Shown here: positions 1 to 7,014 of the stretch, piece by piece
Layout: each line of letters starts with the position of its first letter
Position numbering within the stretch: position 1 is the stretch's first letter
Source: Bacteroidota bacterium
GTDB lineage: Bacteria; Bacteroidota; Bacteroidia; Flavobacteriales_D; Crocinitomicaceae
NCBI GenBank assembly: GCA_030148165.1
Contig: JASBTZ010000008.1
Coordinates: 62,001-126,000 of the forward strand
Reading direction: 5' to 3'
Length of the DNA stretch: 64,000 nt
Translations under genes and position numbers: made by a program
The notes under the pieces: model-generated
Seen by the model: only the letters and a program-made list of their open reading frames with translations
The model's database searches: none
Told to the model about the DNA's origin: nothing

Positions 1-305
1 TGCGCAGATTCTGGCCAATAGTGATATTGATAGTCATAGTGAACACTATATGTTCTAACATCAAATTCATAAGTATTAGAATTATCCCATTGTTGAAATA
101 CGTATACAGAATCTCTAATACCAGAGGTTTCTTCCTCATACACCCACCATGATCCTATTTTAAAGTCAAAGTACCGCTTGATGTCCTCAATTGGCTCACA
201 TACATCACCAGCTCCACAATCACAATTATCTTGAGTGGTTTTATCCTTTTTACAACTAAAAAGAATAGCAAGAACTATTATTACTATGAACCAGTGATTT
301 TTCAA
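1..305 (-). CDS. Partial lipoprotein of unknown function (cassette gene, cut by window edge)
   Basis: The 3' part lies outside the window. An open minus-strand frame starts with TTG at 305; an in-frame TAG lies just upstream, so no ATG start is possible. The first 18 residues form a short basic-hydrophobic signal ending in a lipobox-like LFSC, followed by a lysine-rich stretch and several cysteines (DNCDCGAGDVC), then an aromatic-rich domain. The product is probably an outer-membrane lipoprotein. No family was recognised. It is the last visible gene of the attC-like cassette array and begins about 60 nt after the end of the repeat at 364-538. Confidence 0.65.
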   Translation of the reverse strand, partial: MKNHWFIVIIVLAILFSCKKDKTTQDNCDCGAGDVCEPIEDIKRYFDFKIGSWWVYEEETSGIRDSVYVFQQWDNSNTYEFDVRTYSVHYDYQYHYWPESA

Positions 306-363
306 GCCCTATTTTTCTGATTTATTAAACGTGACACGCTCTGTGTACGTTGGTAATTATTGT

Positions 364-538
364 CTAGAACGTTTTGCAGCTACACCATCTCCGCGGTATT
401 TTCACCCTGAGCGCAGTCGACGGGTAAATGTTTTATGATTGTAAGATAATGATTTGTCAACACTCCTCCGGCATTATGAGCGACCACCTCGCTCGAGCTT
501 CAGTCTTCGCAAGCTTCGCTTGCTCTGGCGCTGTTAAA
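364..538 (-). repeat. attC-like repeat 1 of cassette array
   Basis: Read on the plus strand it starts with CTAGAACGTTTTGCAGCTAC and ends GGCGCTGTTAAAG. On the minus strand, the gene direction, it therefore begins CTTTAAC and ends GTTCTAG, roughly complementary cores. The interior carries GAGCGA...TCGCTC and GCAAGC-TTC-GCTTGC inverted repeats. It is close in sequence to the repeats at 1093-1268 and 3890-4060. It starts about 10 nt after the stop codon of the lipoprotein gene at 549-1079. The attC reading is an inference from geometry; the repetition itself is seen directly. Confidence 0.6.
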
Positions 539-548
539 GGTTTTTATT

Positions 549-1079
549 TTATGGTAAATAAGGTATTTCATTTTTGTCATTCTCATTTGTCTTAGACATC
601 AACTCAAATTGATCCTTAGTCAGAAAAACTGCATGTAAGTCATTGCCACCATATAGCAGATAGAACTGCTCATCTATATTTTTTTCTTTCAATATGTTGT
701 TGACAATTCTGAAAAAATTACAAGGTCCTGAATCCCAAAATTTCCCATTCGATAATTCTTCATTTGAATAGAGTTTAATTTTTTGTCCGTTGATTTTAAT
801 TTCGAAAGATTGCTCATAATCATCGGTAGTTTGAACATCTAATTTTAACTCTTTTTTGGTCAATTTTTGATTCAATTGAGGTAGAAAGAAATCAAAATTG
901 AATTCACATAATTCTTCAGCATCAATATAGGTTAAAACACCATCACTATAAAAGTCAAACTTACTATCTGCCGTAACCGAATTATTTTCATTAACCGTGT
1001 CGCTCTGTTTACTTATGTCGGATTTTTGCGAACAACTCACAACCATCAATGCACAAAGTATTATCAGGGGATGTCTCAT
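549..1079 (-). CDS. Hypothetical lipoprotein (cassette gene)
   Basis: 176 aa. The signal peptide ends in a lipobox (VVSC, Cys16) and is followed by a Ser/Asn/Asp-rich linker, so the mature protein is probably anchored in the outer membrane or periplasm. The rest is a small mixed alpha/beta domain with many Lys, Asp and Phe residues; no family was recognised. The ATG lies about 14 nt after the core of the repeat at 1093-1268, leaving no room for its own promoter, so it is probably read from upstream. The stop is followed within about 10 nt by repeat 1. Confidence 0.7.
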   Translation of the reverse strand: MRHPLIILCALMVVSCSQKSDISKQSDTVNENNSVTADSKFDFYSDGVLTYIDAEELCEFNFDFFLPQLNQKLTKKELKLDVQTTDDYEQSFEIKINGQKIKLYSNEELSNGKFWDSGPCNFFRIVNNILKEKNIDEQFYLLYGGNDLHAVFLTKDQFELMSKTNENDKNEIPYLP

Positions 1080-1092
1080 TTACTTTAATTAC

Positions 1093-1268
1093 CTATAACG
1101 TTTTGCAGCTACACTATCTCCGTGGTATTTTCACCCTGAGCGCAGTCGACGGGTAAATGTTTTGTGATTGTAAGATAATGATTTGTCAACACTCCTCTGG
1201 CATTACGAGCGACCACCTCGCTCGAGCCGTAGTCTTCAAAAGCTTCGCTTGCTCTGTTGCTGCTATAG
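1093..1268 (-). repeat. attC-like repeat 2 of cassette array
   Basis: The plus strand starts CTATAACGTTTTGCAGCTAC and ends GTTGCTGCTATAG. The outer hexamers CTATAA and (C)TATAG pair imperfectly. The interior is nearly identical to repeats 1 and 5, including the GAGCGACCACCTCGCTC hairpin and AAGCTTCGCTTGCTCT. It sits between the start of the gene at 549-1079 and the stop of the gene at 1276-1692, 7-14 nt from each. Confidence 0.65.
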
Positions 1269-1275
1269 GCATCAA

Positions 1276-1692
1276 TTATTCTGTTATGAGTTTTCTAAAA
1301 ATAAATTCATCAATGACCTTAACTGTGTCTATTTTGATTTGGTTTGTCTTGCCGCTTTTGGTTTGTCTTACAACAGTTTTATATTCTGAGGTCTGATCTA
1401 ATATTTTAATATCATGTGGATAGTCATAGCGATCAATTGGATTAAACGTCAAGAAAAAAATGGGCATAGAAATAATAATGCCCAGCACAATCCCAAACAA
1501 TCTAATATCTGGCACCTTGATAGTTGCTAGGCATATTATTGACATCACAATAGAAGAGTAATGAACAGACCAAAATAAATTGTAATAAATGGGAGCTATA
1601 AACTTCCATCCGTCACTGAACCAAATAAAAGCATACGTGAGCACAGTACTTATAATAGAAGTGAATAACAGAATTTTGTAGAAGACTTTCAC
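1276..1692 (-). CDS. Hypothetical small membrane protein (cassette gene)
   Basis: 138 aa. It has about three hydrophobic segments (residues 5-25, 37-57 and 63-83), then a hydrophilic C-terminal domain of about 50 residues rich in Lys, Thr and Asp (YDYPHDIKILDQ). It is probably an inner-membrane protein with an exposed tail. No family was recognised. It is the only member of the array without a lipobox. The start lies about 20 nt from the core at 1711 and the stop 7 nt from repeat 2, the same compact spacing as its neighbours. Confidence 0.65.
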   Translation of the reverse strand: MKVFYKILLFTSIISTVLTYAFIWFSDGWKFIAPIYYNLFWSVHYSSIVMSIICLATIKVPDIRLFGIVLGIIISMPIFFLTFNPIDRYDYPHDIKILDQTSEYKTVVRQTKSGKTNQIKIDTVKVIDEFIFRKLITE

Positions 1693-1710
1693 AGGGTTCT
1701 ATTTCAATTG

Positions 1711-1880
1711 CGTATAACGTTTTGCGGCTACGCAACGGTGCAGCTCGCAATTGAGTTGTTTTTTCTAAGATACGAAAAGCGATTTAGCTTTGAGAAGTCA
1801 AGCGTTAGCGCCAGCCAATTTGGGTGAGAAGGATTAATTCATCGTAGAACGAAGGCTACGAAGGGGTGTAGGTGATGCTA
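1711..1880 (-). repeat. attC-like repeat 3 of cassette array (second subtype)
   Basis: The plus strand starts CGTATAACGTTTTGCGGCTACG, with the same outer core as the other repeats. The interior differs: a stretch resembling repeat 6 (GTTGTTTTTTCTAAGATACG) and a 3' end GTGTAGGTGATGCTATACTC that parallels GCGTAGGTGCTGTTATAAGC in repeat 6. Conserved ends with a variable middle are what is expected of a recombination-site family. The stop of the gene at 1884-2510 lies 3 nt away. Confidence 0.55.
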
Positions 1881-1883
1881 TAC

Positions 1884-2510
1884 TCACTTTTCAATTTGTT
1901 TCAGGCATGTTTCAACAAAGGAGGCGTATTGAACACTGCGAGTATATAGTACATAAAGATCATCACCTTGAACACTTATATATAGAGGCATTGGATGATA
2001 TTTTTCCTTCCACCATAATTCAAGTTGTGCCATATCTTTTGGATTTGATGAGTCAATCTTCCAATGTTCGAAACCAAGATCTATACCTGGATAATCTCCT
2101 AGCGAGTCAATTTTAGTAAAATAATAGCCTTCACCATTTATCAGCGCACCACTCTTATTCATGGAATGCAAGCTTTTGTCTAATTGGTTGACAATTCCAT
2201 TTCTTCCATCCGAAAATGGTGTTTTTCTCAAATCTTGATACGCATATGCAGCTAGTTGCTTAAGTCTTATTGTGTCAATAATAAAGCTATTTGAATCTAA
2301 ATATTTTTTTAGTCTGGCTATTGGAGAATTCCAGTTTAGATCTTTTGCGTCACCCAAAGCCGTTGCACCCGAAGTACCATCCGATTCCAGATTTTCGAGA
2401 TAGACTTTTTTATCAGATATTTCCGGACGTGAATTTTCTCCGCACGAGCAGATAAAGCCCCCCGTTATTATAGCTATGCTATACGAAACTATATGGTGTG
2501 CTTTTATCAT
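1884..2510 (-). CDS. Hypothetical lipoprotein (cassette gene)
   Basis: 208 aa. The signal peptide contains a lipobox-like stretch FICSC (Cys21 or Cys23), then a hydrophilic linker. The body is predicted mixed helix/sheet with a Trp-rich segment near the C terminus (LGFEHWKID, LELWWKEKYHPMP). No family was recognised. The start is almost directly on the core of the repeat at 2513-2663, and the stop lies next to repeat 3, so the gene is probably promoterless. Confidence 0.7.
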   Translation of the reverse strand: MIKAHHIVSYSIAIITGGFICSCGENSRPEISDKKVYLENLESDGTSGATALGDAKDLNWNSPIARLKKYLDSNSFIIDTIRLKQLAAYAYQDLRKTPFSDGRNGIVNQLDKSLHSMNKSGALINGEGYYFTKIDSLGDYPGIDLGFEHWKIDSSNPKDMAQLELWWKEKYHPMPLYISVQGDDLYVLYTRSVQYASFVETCLKQIEK

Positions 2511-2512
2511 TG

Positions 2513-2663
2513 AGTATAACGTTTTGCGACTATGCTATCGACGCACGTCTTTAATTTGTTTGTGATTGTAAGATAGTGATTTGCCAACACTACTTCAGCT
2601 TGCCGAACCTCCCGTTCGAGCCGCAGTCTTCAAAAGCTTCGCTTGCTCTGTTGTTGTTAGTTA
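2513..2663 (-). repeat. attC-like repeat 4 of cassette array
   Basis: The plus strand starts GTATAACGTTTTGCGACTATG and ends GTTGTTGTTAGTTAC. The middle carries the TGTGATTGTAAGATAGTGATTT block shared with repeats 1, 2 and 5, but the following hairpin has changed (GAACCTCCCGTTC). The stop codon of the next gene (TTA on the plus strand at 2657-2659) lies inside the right-hand core, so gene and site overlap. Confidence 0.6.
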
Positions 2664-3298
2664 CGCAGTTCCTTTTCAAGTTCGATAAATCGTTCAATTC
2701 CCATACCTCTTTTTAGTTGTTCCTTGGTTACACGCTCACCGAATTGGAAATAACCATCTTTATCTCTGGCGACAGAGGTAAATCTGGAAGATGCTTTGAA
2801 TGTTTCAATATCTGCATCCAACTTGCCACTTCTGAAATGATATATTGAAGAATGGTGTCTAGCGAATTCATTATTCAACATCTCGAAATCGGATGTGTCC
2901 TCAGAAAATAAATAAAGGTTTCCTCCATCGCACCGTGTATAGTGGTTATAGATATTGTTTTTATCCACGTAAAAAGATGCACCGAGAGACCTGAATGTAT
3001 TTGTGTCAATTATTTTGTTCAAAGAGATCGAATCATATAGAATGGTAATAAACTTATTTGGACACATTTTGTCTTCACCCTCTAATTCGTCCTCTTTGAA
3101 TACGTAATCAGGTCTAGTAGGAAATCCAATTTCTCCATTCGCATCTATATATAATCCGCATTCAAGTATTTTCCAGCCAGATGGATTTTTCTGAGACTTC
3201 ACCTCTTTATTTTCATCATTTGCAGTGTTGTGCGATGGATTATTACACCCGAGTATAACAGCGCTTAATATAAATATGGTGAGTGTGCATTTTGTCAA
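2657..3298 (-). CDS. Hypothetical lipoprotein (cassette gene)
   Basis: 213 aa from a TTG start at 3298. That start puts a good lipoprotein signal at the N terminus (TLTIFILSAVILGC, Cys18) and lies about 14 nt after the degenerate core at 3313, the spacing seen in other members of the array. The frame stays open to an ATG at 3409 (250 aa), but that start would put 37 hydrophilic residues before the signal and lie within the repeat. The mature part is an Asn/Asp-rich linker, then a domain with CDGG and FEMLNNEFARHH. No family was recognised. The stop codon lies inside repeat 4. Confidence 0.65.
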   Translation of the reverse strand: MTKCTLTIFILSAVILGCNNPSHNTANDENKEVKSQKNPSGWKILECGLYIDANGEIGFPTRPDYVFKEDELEGEDKMCPNKFITILYDSISLNKIIDTNTFRSLGASFYVDKNNIYNHYTRCDGGNLYLFSEDTSDFEMLNNEFARHHSSIYHFRSGKLDADIETFKASSRFTSVARDKDGYFQFGERVTKEQLKRGMGIERFIELEKELRN

Positions 3299-3312
3299 CT
3301 TGTCTATTGCTA

Positions 3313-3440
3313 CTATCGGTTCGACGCTAGGAACCGTGCGGTTCTTAACTAAAATTTGAGTTTTGAAGATAGCGATATTTTTCCAACTAGAATTTATCAA
3401 ACGAAGCATAAGCCCAGCATCGTTTTTAGCGGCTGTTATG
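3313..3440 (-). repeat. Degenerate attC-like repeat of cassette array
   Basis: The plus-strand left end CTATCGGTTCGACGCTA resembles CTATAACGTTTTGCGGCTA of the other repeats with scattered changes. The right end TTAGCGGCTGTTATGTG matches the GCTGTTATA-type ends. The interior has a separate hairpin GAACCGTGCGGTTC. It lies between the lipoprotein genes at 2657-3298 and 3448-3876, where the array predicts a site. The match is weaker than for the other six. Confidence 0.4.
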
Positions 3441-3447
3441 TGTAACT

Positions 3448-3876
3448 TTATTCCAAATTATTATGTACGATTTCAAATTTCCAACTTTTCTTATTTATCG
3501 AATCCAAGAATTCTGTCTCAAGTGATAAAACATCACCGTTGACCACAGCATAATGATATTTAGTTTCGTGTTCGAGTGAATAACTAAGCACAATAGTATC
3601 AGAATCGTTGAGGCGATCCCAATTACCTGAATAATATGACCATCCGAATGCAGTATGGGTAAAAAGGTCAAATAATTTTTCCTTTCTTATTTTAAGATGT
3701 GTACCAGTTTGTGTTCCTTCATATCTTGCATAGAGTACGATTTCTTTTTTTCTCAAATCCGATGAATTTCTCTTTACAATCCTATCCTGTTTGGAAACCG
3801 GACCAAAAATAAAACAACCTTGAAGTACAAACATACTAATCAATAGAGTCGCAATAATGAATGGCTTTCGAGTCAT
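3448..3876 (-). CDS. Hypothetical lipoprotein (cassette gene)
   Basis: 142 aa. The N terminus is a classical lipoprotein signal (MTRKPFIIATLLISMFVLQGC, Cys21). The mature part is about 120 aa, rich in charged and aromatic residues (HTAFGWSYYSGNWDRLND), ending in alternating hydrophobic strands, and is probably a small beta-rich domain. No family was recognised. The ATG lies 14 nt from the core of repeat 5, and the stop is followed by the degenerate repeat. Confidence 0.7.
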   Translation of the reverse strand: MTRKPFIIATLLISMFVLQGCFIFGPVSKQDRIVKRNSSDLRKKEIVLYARYEGTQTGTHLKIRKEKLFDLFTHTAFGWSYYSGNWDRLNDSDTIVLSYSLEHETKYHYAVVNGDVLSLETEFLDSINKKSWKFEIVHNNLE

Positions 3877-3889
3877 AATTCTAATTACA

Positions 3890-4060
3890 CCTAAGGTTTT
3901 GCGGCTATACTATCGCTACACAGCTTGTCGCCGTAGGCGGATCTTTAAATGTTTTGTGATTGTAAGATAATGATTTGTCAACACTCCTCCGGCATTACGA
4001 GCGACAACCTCGCTCGAGCCGCAGTCTTCAAAAGCTTCGCTTGCTCTGTTGCTGTTAGTA
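3890..4060 (-). repeat. attC-like repeat 5 of cassette array
   Basis: The plus strand starts CCTAAGGTTTTGCGGCTATAC and ends CTCTGTTGCTGTTAGTA. The interior is almost identical to repeats 1 and 2 (the TGTGATTGTAAGATAATGATTT block, GAGCGACAACCTCGCTC and AAGCTTCGCTTGCTCT), with a local insertion CGCCGTAGGCG. The next gene's stop is 7 nt away on the right and the previous gene's start 14 nt away on the left. Confidence 0.65.
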
Positions 4061-4066
4061 AGTCGT

Positions 4067-4612
4067 TTATATTCCTTCAATACCTTCTCGAAAAGCGATA
4101 CTACTTGTTCCTCCCTGACCAATAAATAAAACACAGTTCACAATCTCTTCTTTAGGGATTTTTAATCTTTCAGCGTGCTTATTAATGAATTCGTCAGAAT
4201 ATAGGTGTTCATTAACAGCTTCGCTTATTTCTTCTCTACTTGTAAAAGGATAATGGTTGATTTCTAATTTCCAAACTGTACGTGAATTGTCCGTTAGGAA
4301 GTTTCTATATTGATTGATCCCCCATTCAAAAAATTGTTCCATGTATGAGTGGTAAGTGAAAAAGTCAATACTGTCCATACCGATGGGAATAACAAACCCT
4401 CTCATGCTGTTATAGAAATTGGAGTCCAAATACCCCATGGCTTTCAATTGAGTAATGGAATAAATAGTAGAGTCAGTTTTTACATGTAGTTCAACTACAA
4501 GGTCATCTATCTTAATACTATCTACAAAAACTTCAACCTTTATATCAAGTACCTCTTGGGCTTCAGATTGACATGATACAAAGAAGAGTATTCCAATCAA
4601 AAAATTTGTCAT
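4067..4612 (-). CDS. Hypothetical lipoprotein (cassette gene)
   Basis: 181 aa. A short signal peptide ends in a lipobox-like FVSC (Cys14) followed by QSEAQE, so it is either lipid-anchored or cut at AQA/AQE. The body alternates beta strands and helices (TSREEISEAVNEHLYSDEFINKH) and ends with a Gly-rich GQGGTSS segment. No family was recognised. It is the first clear protein-coding member of the array in the direction of transcription. The stop lies next to repeat 5, and the ATG lies about 28 nt from the core of the repeat at 4640. Confidence 0.7.
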   Translation of the reverse strand: MTNFLIGILFFVSCQSEAQEVLDIKVEVFVDSIKIDDLVVELHVKTDSTIYSITQLKAMGYLDSNFYNSMRGFVIPIGMDSIDFFTYHSYMEQFFEWGINQYRNFLTDNSRTVWKLEINHYPFTSREEISEAVNEHLYSDEFINKHAERLKIPKEEIVNCVLFIGQGGTSSIAFREGIEGI

Positions 4613-4639
4613 GTGTTTTCTTCGAGTTTGGGTTTCTAT

Positions 4640-4775
4640 GCTTATAACGTTTTGCGGCTACGCCGCGTAAGGCGTAAACACAATAATTGTTTTCTTAAAT
4701 ATAAGTTATCTGGTTGAGAATGAACTATTGTACAAAGTAAGATGTTCCTAATGAGGCGTAGGTGCTGTTATAAGC
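4640..4775 (-). repeat. attC-like repeat 6 of cassette array (perfect complementary cores)
   Basis: The plus strand starts GCTTATAACGTTTTGCGGCTACG and ends GTAGGTGCTGTTATAAGCAGC. The outer cores GCTTATAAC and GTTATAAGC are perfectly complementary over 9 bases. The left flank is the shared GTTTTGCGGCTACG, and the GTAAGGCGTAAACACAATAATTG interior is of the repeat 3 subtype. This is the best pair of terminal cores in the array. Confidence 0.65.
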
Positions 4776-4811
4776 AGCTTATTTCAACCACCGTACTATT
4801 CCCATATTGCC

Positions 4812-5092
4812 TTTACTTTTTTCAGGAGCTAAAAAAGTAAAACAAAAAGAGCCCTTGCGCTTGTATAACATTACCACCTGTTATGAGCCACGTTTCGCGA
4901 ATTCGAAGAACTCACTTCGTTCAAACTGCTCCGAATTCCAGGCTTCACTTAGGCTAACAGGTGCCGGTAATAACATACAAGGCGCCCTGTTTTACGCTAC
5001 ACTTAATATTAAGAGCAAGCTGCGAGAGCTTGCTCTTATATAAGTTAATAAAAAACAGCGTCTGTTTTTTACCGCTTAAGGCTCTTTTTAAA
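4812..5092. repeat. Compound inverted-repeat element in a gene-poor stretch
   Basis: Several nested or adjacent perfect or near-perfect stems are visible. TTTACTTTTTT (4812-4822) pairs with AAAAAAGTAAA (4831-4841). An outer pair is AAAAAGAGCC (4844-4853) with GGCTCTTTTT (5080-5089). Inside it are GCGCTTGTAT...ACCTGTTA (4857-4883) with TAACAGGT...ATACAAGGCGC (4955-4985), which itself encloses GAATTCG/CGAATTC, and AGAGCAAGCT with AGCTTGCTCT (about 5012-5036). The whole would fold into a branched structure. It could be a structured RNA, a MITE-like element or a non-coding cassette. Short ORFs through it have no sensible composition. Confidence 0.6.
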
Positions 5093-5181
5093 TCCTGGTA
5101 AGTAGTGGTGTATTTCGAAGGTGGTTGTCCGGTTTTGCCCTTCCGGAAGTGGTCAGTCATGTGGGCAAAACACTTCTAATT

Positions 5182-5190
5182 GCTTATAAC
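5182..5190 (-). other. Isolated core-like site at the right end of the cassette array
   Basis: GCTTATAAC is identical to the first nine bases of repeat 6 at 4640-4648, but it is not followed by GTTTTGCGGCTA. It closes a 415-nt interval (4776-5190) that would be the first cassette of the array, holding the compound palindrome and no convincing gene. An attI-like or relic boundary site is a possible reading; a chance match over nine AT-rich bases is also possible. Confidence 0.25.
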
Positions 5191-5210
5191 TAGTATATAT
5201 GCACTACAAA

Positions 5211-5249
5211 ATAGTACATAATGTCCTTTATTAGCATATTATGTACTAT
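5211..5249. repeat. Perfect 12-bp inverted repeat in the array/tRNA intergenic gap
   Basis: ATAGTACATAAT (5211-5222) and ATTATGTACTAT (5238-5249) are perfectly complementary around a 15-nt loop, with weaker pairing extending outward to TGCA on both sides. It lacks a U tract in either direction, so it is not a standard terminator. It lies between the end of the cassette array and tRNA-Arg. Apart from this, 5191-5464 holds nothing recognisable. Confidence 0.5.
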
Positions 5250-5464
5250 AAAATGCATCGTAATCGCTGAGCGTCAATAGTAGTCTGAATGTGTTTGATT
5301 AATCATTCTTTTCAATTCAGTGAACTGATCTAAACTGAATATATCCAAACATACTTTTTACTTTTTCACCCAATAATAGACTATCAAATAAGGCAGTAAA
5401 AATTGATGTATTGGGATAATAACTGGGATAACAAATCTGTATTCCAATTAATAAAGAAAAATTG

Positions 5465-5536
5465 TAGCCCCGCCAGGACTCGAACCTGGATCTAAAGTTT
5501 AGGAAACTTCTATTCTATCCCTTGAACTACGGGGCC
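5465..5536 (-). tRNA. tRNA-Arg (anticodon CCT)
   Basis: Read on the minus strand, a 72-nt cloverleaf folds cleanly: acceptor GGCCCCG with CGGGGCT, U8/A9, D stem GTTC/GAAT, anticodon stem GAAGT/ACTTT with loop TTCCTAA giving anticodon CCT, T stem CCAGG/CCTGG with loop TTCGAGT, and discriminator A. CCA is not encoded. It reads AGG codons. It lies between the accessory array and hemN; tRNA genes often mark the edges of variable DNA, but no integrase or direct repeat of its 3' end was seen. Confidence 0.93.
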
Positions 5537-5600
5537 AAATTTGCAGAAGTAAAATTAAATATTTACCTGTAAGCTTGAGTAAAGATAATGCTGCAGAAGT

Positions 5601-6962
5601 TTAAACGGTCTTAGAAAACATGTTTGTCCGATCGCTCTGGACTTTCAGATCCTGGTCGAAAGCCATGCAGCAATTCCGAACAAAAGGGATGCCTGTTTCG
5701 TTGATACGCACGGTATCACCATCTACCCCAACGAGGCCGTCATTAATCATATCTTCCAAATTGTCTTTGATCGACTGGTGGATGGACCTGAAGGGAGAAT
5801 CCGGATTGAACCTTGTTTCAAAATGACACATGAGATCCAAAATATACCCCCTGATTTCGAGATCGAGATCTGATAGGACATGGCCTCGGAAGATCGGGAG
5901 TTCCCCATTGTTCACCTTCTCCATATAGGATTCAACATGCTTGTCGTTTTGAGCAAAGGCAAACCAGCTGTCAGATATGGCTGACATACCTAATCCAAGC
6001 AGGAATGATGTCTTCTGGGTAGTATAGCCCATGAAATTTCGATGCAAGCTTTTGCCATGAAATGCAATGGCCAAATCATCATGTGGAAGTGCAAAGTGAT
6101 CCATGCCAATTTCTAAGTAACCAGCATCTTCCAGCATGCTTTTGGCAACTTCATAAAGTTCCCTTTTTTCAGCGTCTTTTGGCAGGTCGCTTTCGTCGAA
6201 TCCGCGCTGTCCCACCCCTTTGATCCACGGCACATGAGCGTAGCTATACAAGGCAATTCGATTAGGCATCAATTGAAGTGTTAGCTCAACGGTATTGATA
6301 ATATCGGAGCGTTTTTGTTTTGGTAATCCAAACACAAGGTCATGACTAATCGATCGGTATCCGAGTACTTTGGCCTGATCATGCACTTTCTTCACAGCCT
6401 CGAATGGTTGAATTCGATTAATGGCTTTTTGCACAACCGGACTATAATCCTGAACGCCGAGACTCAATCTTCTGAATCCAAATTCGAATAAAGAAGTCAG
6501 GTGTTCAGAAGAGGTGTTATTCGGATGTGCTTCAAAACTCAGTTCTACTTCCGTCGGGTCTACACTATACTGATCAAACAATCCTTTAAGCAATCGGATT
6601 AATTCCGACGGTTGAAAAAATGTTGGTGTTCCTCCACCGAAATGTAATTCTTTAATGTTTGGTTCGAAATCGAGACTTTCGCGATGAAGATTCCATTCCT
6701 TGATCAAGGTGTCAATGTACGGTATTTCTACACCATGGTTTTTTGTTATTCGCTTGTGACATCCACAAAATGTACATAGGCTTTCACAAAACGGCAGGTG
6801 AACGTATACACTGATATCAGTCGAACCAAATTGTGTCCAGTTTCGATTTATGGATTCGATCCATTCACTGCTTAGCAAAGGGTCGTTCTTCCAAAATGGT
6901 ACGGTCGGGTAAGACGTGTACCTTGGTCCGGGAACATTGTATTTTTTAATGAGCTTTTCCAC
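5601..6962 (-). CDS. hemN: Oxygen-independent coproporphyrinogen III oxidase (radical SAM)
   Basis: 453 aa, normal length for HemN. It converts coproporphyrinogen III to protoporphyrinogen IX in haem synthesis without oxygen, in the cytoplasm. The radical-SAM cluster motif CX3CX2C is present at Cys59, Cys63 and Cys66 (CESLCTFC), followed by the extra Cys68 typical of HemN, and the SAM-binding GGGTPTF stretch about 40 residues later. The N-terminal KYNVPGPRYTSYP signature is also typical. It is divergent from an Fnr-like regulator gene across a 109-nt gap that holds a small palindrome, which suggests regulation by oxygen. Confidence 0.95.
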   Translation of the reverse strand: MEKLIKKYNVPGPRYTSYPTVPFWKNDPLLSSEWIESINRNWTQFGSTDISVYVHLPFCESLCTFCGCHKRITKNHGVEIPYIDTLIKEWNLHRESLDFEPNIKELHFGGGTPTFFQPSELIRLLKGLFDQYSVDPTEVELSFEAHPNNTSSEHLTSLFEFGFRRLSLGVQDYSPVVQKAINRIQPFEAVKKVHDQAKVLGYRSISHDLVFGLPKQKRSDIINTVELTLQLMPNRIALYSYAHVPWIKGVGQRGFDESDLPKDAEKRELYEVAKSMLEDAGYLEIGMDHFALPHDDLAIAFHGKSLHRNFMGYTTQKTSFLLGLGMSAISDSWFAFAQNDKHVESYMEKVNNGELPIFRGHVLSDLDLEIRGYILDLMCHFETRFNPDSPFRSIHQSIKDNLEDMINDGLVGVDGDTVRINETGIPFVRNCCMAFDQDLKVQSDRTNMFSKTV

Positions 6963-7014
6963 CTAAGCCATTTCGTTTATGTACAAATCTAGCGTATGTT
7001 GTAAGGATAAAAAA

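Noticed and set aside
1157-1396. Plus-strand ORF of 79 codons covering a repeat and the end of the membrane-protein gene
   Set aside because: It runs through attC-like repeat 2 and antisense to a better-supported minus-strand gene; composition is that of repeat DNA.
3916-4134. Minus-strand ORF of 72 codons
   Set aside because: It spans repeat 5 and overlaps the end of the lipoprotein gene at 4067-4612 in another frame; its sequence is a translation of the repeat.
4807-5160. Short ORFs on both strands in the palindromic stretch
   Set aside because: They translate the nested inverted repeats; no signal, domain or sensible composition.
5191-5464. tRNA-adjacent integrative element
   Set aside because: No integrase and no direct repeat of the tRNA 3' end were seen in the window.
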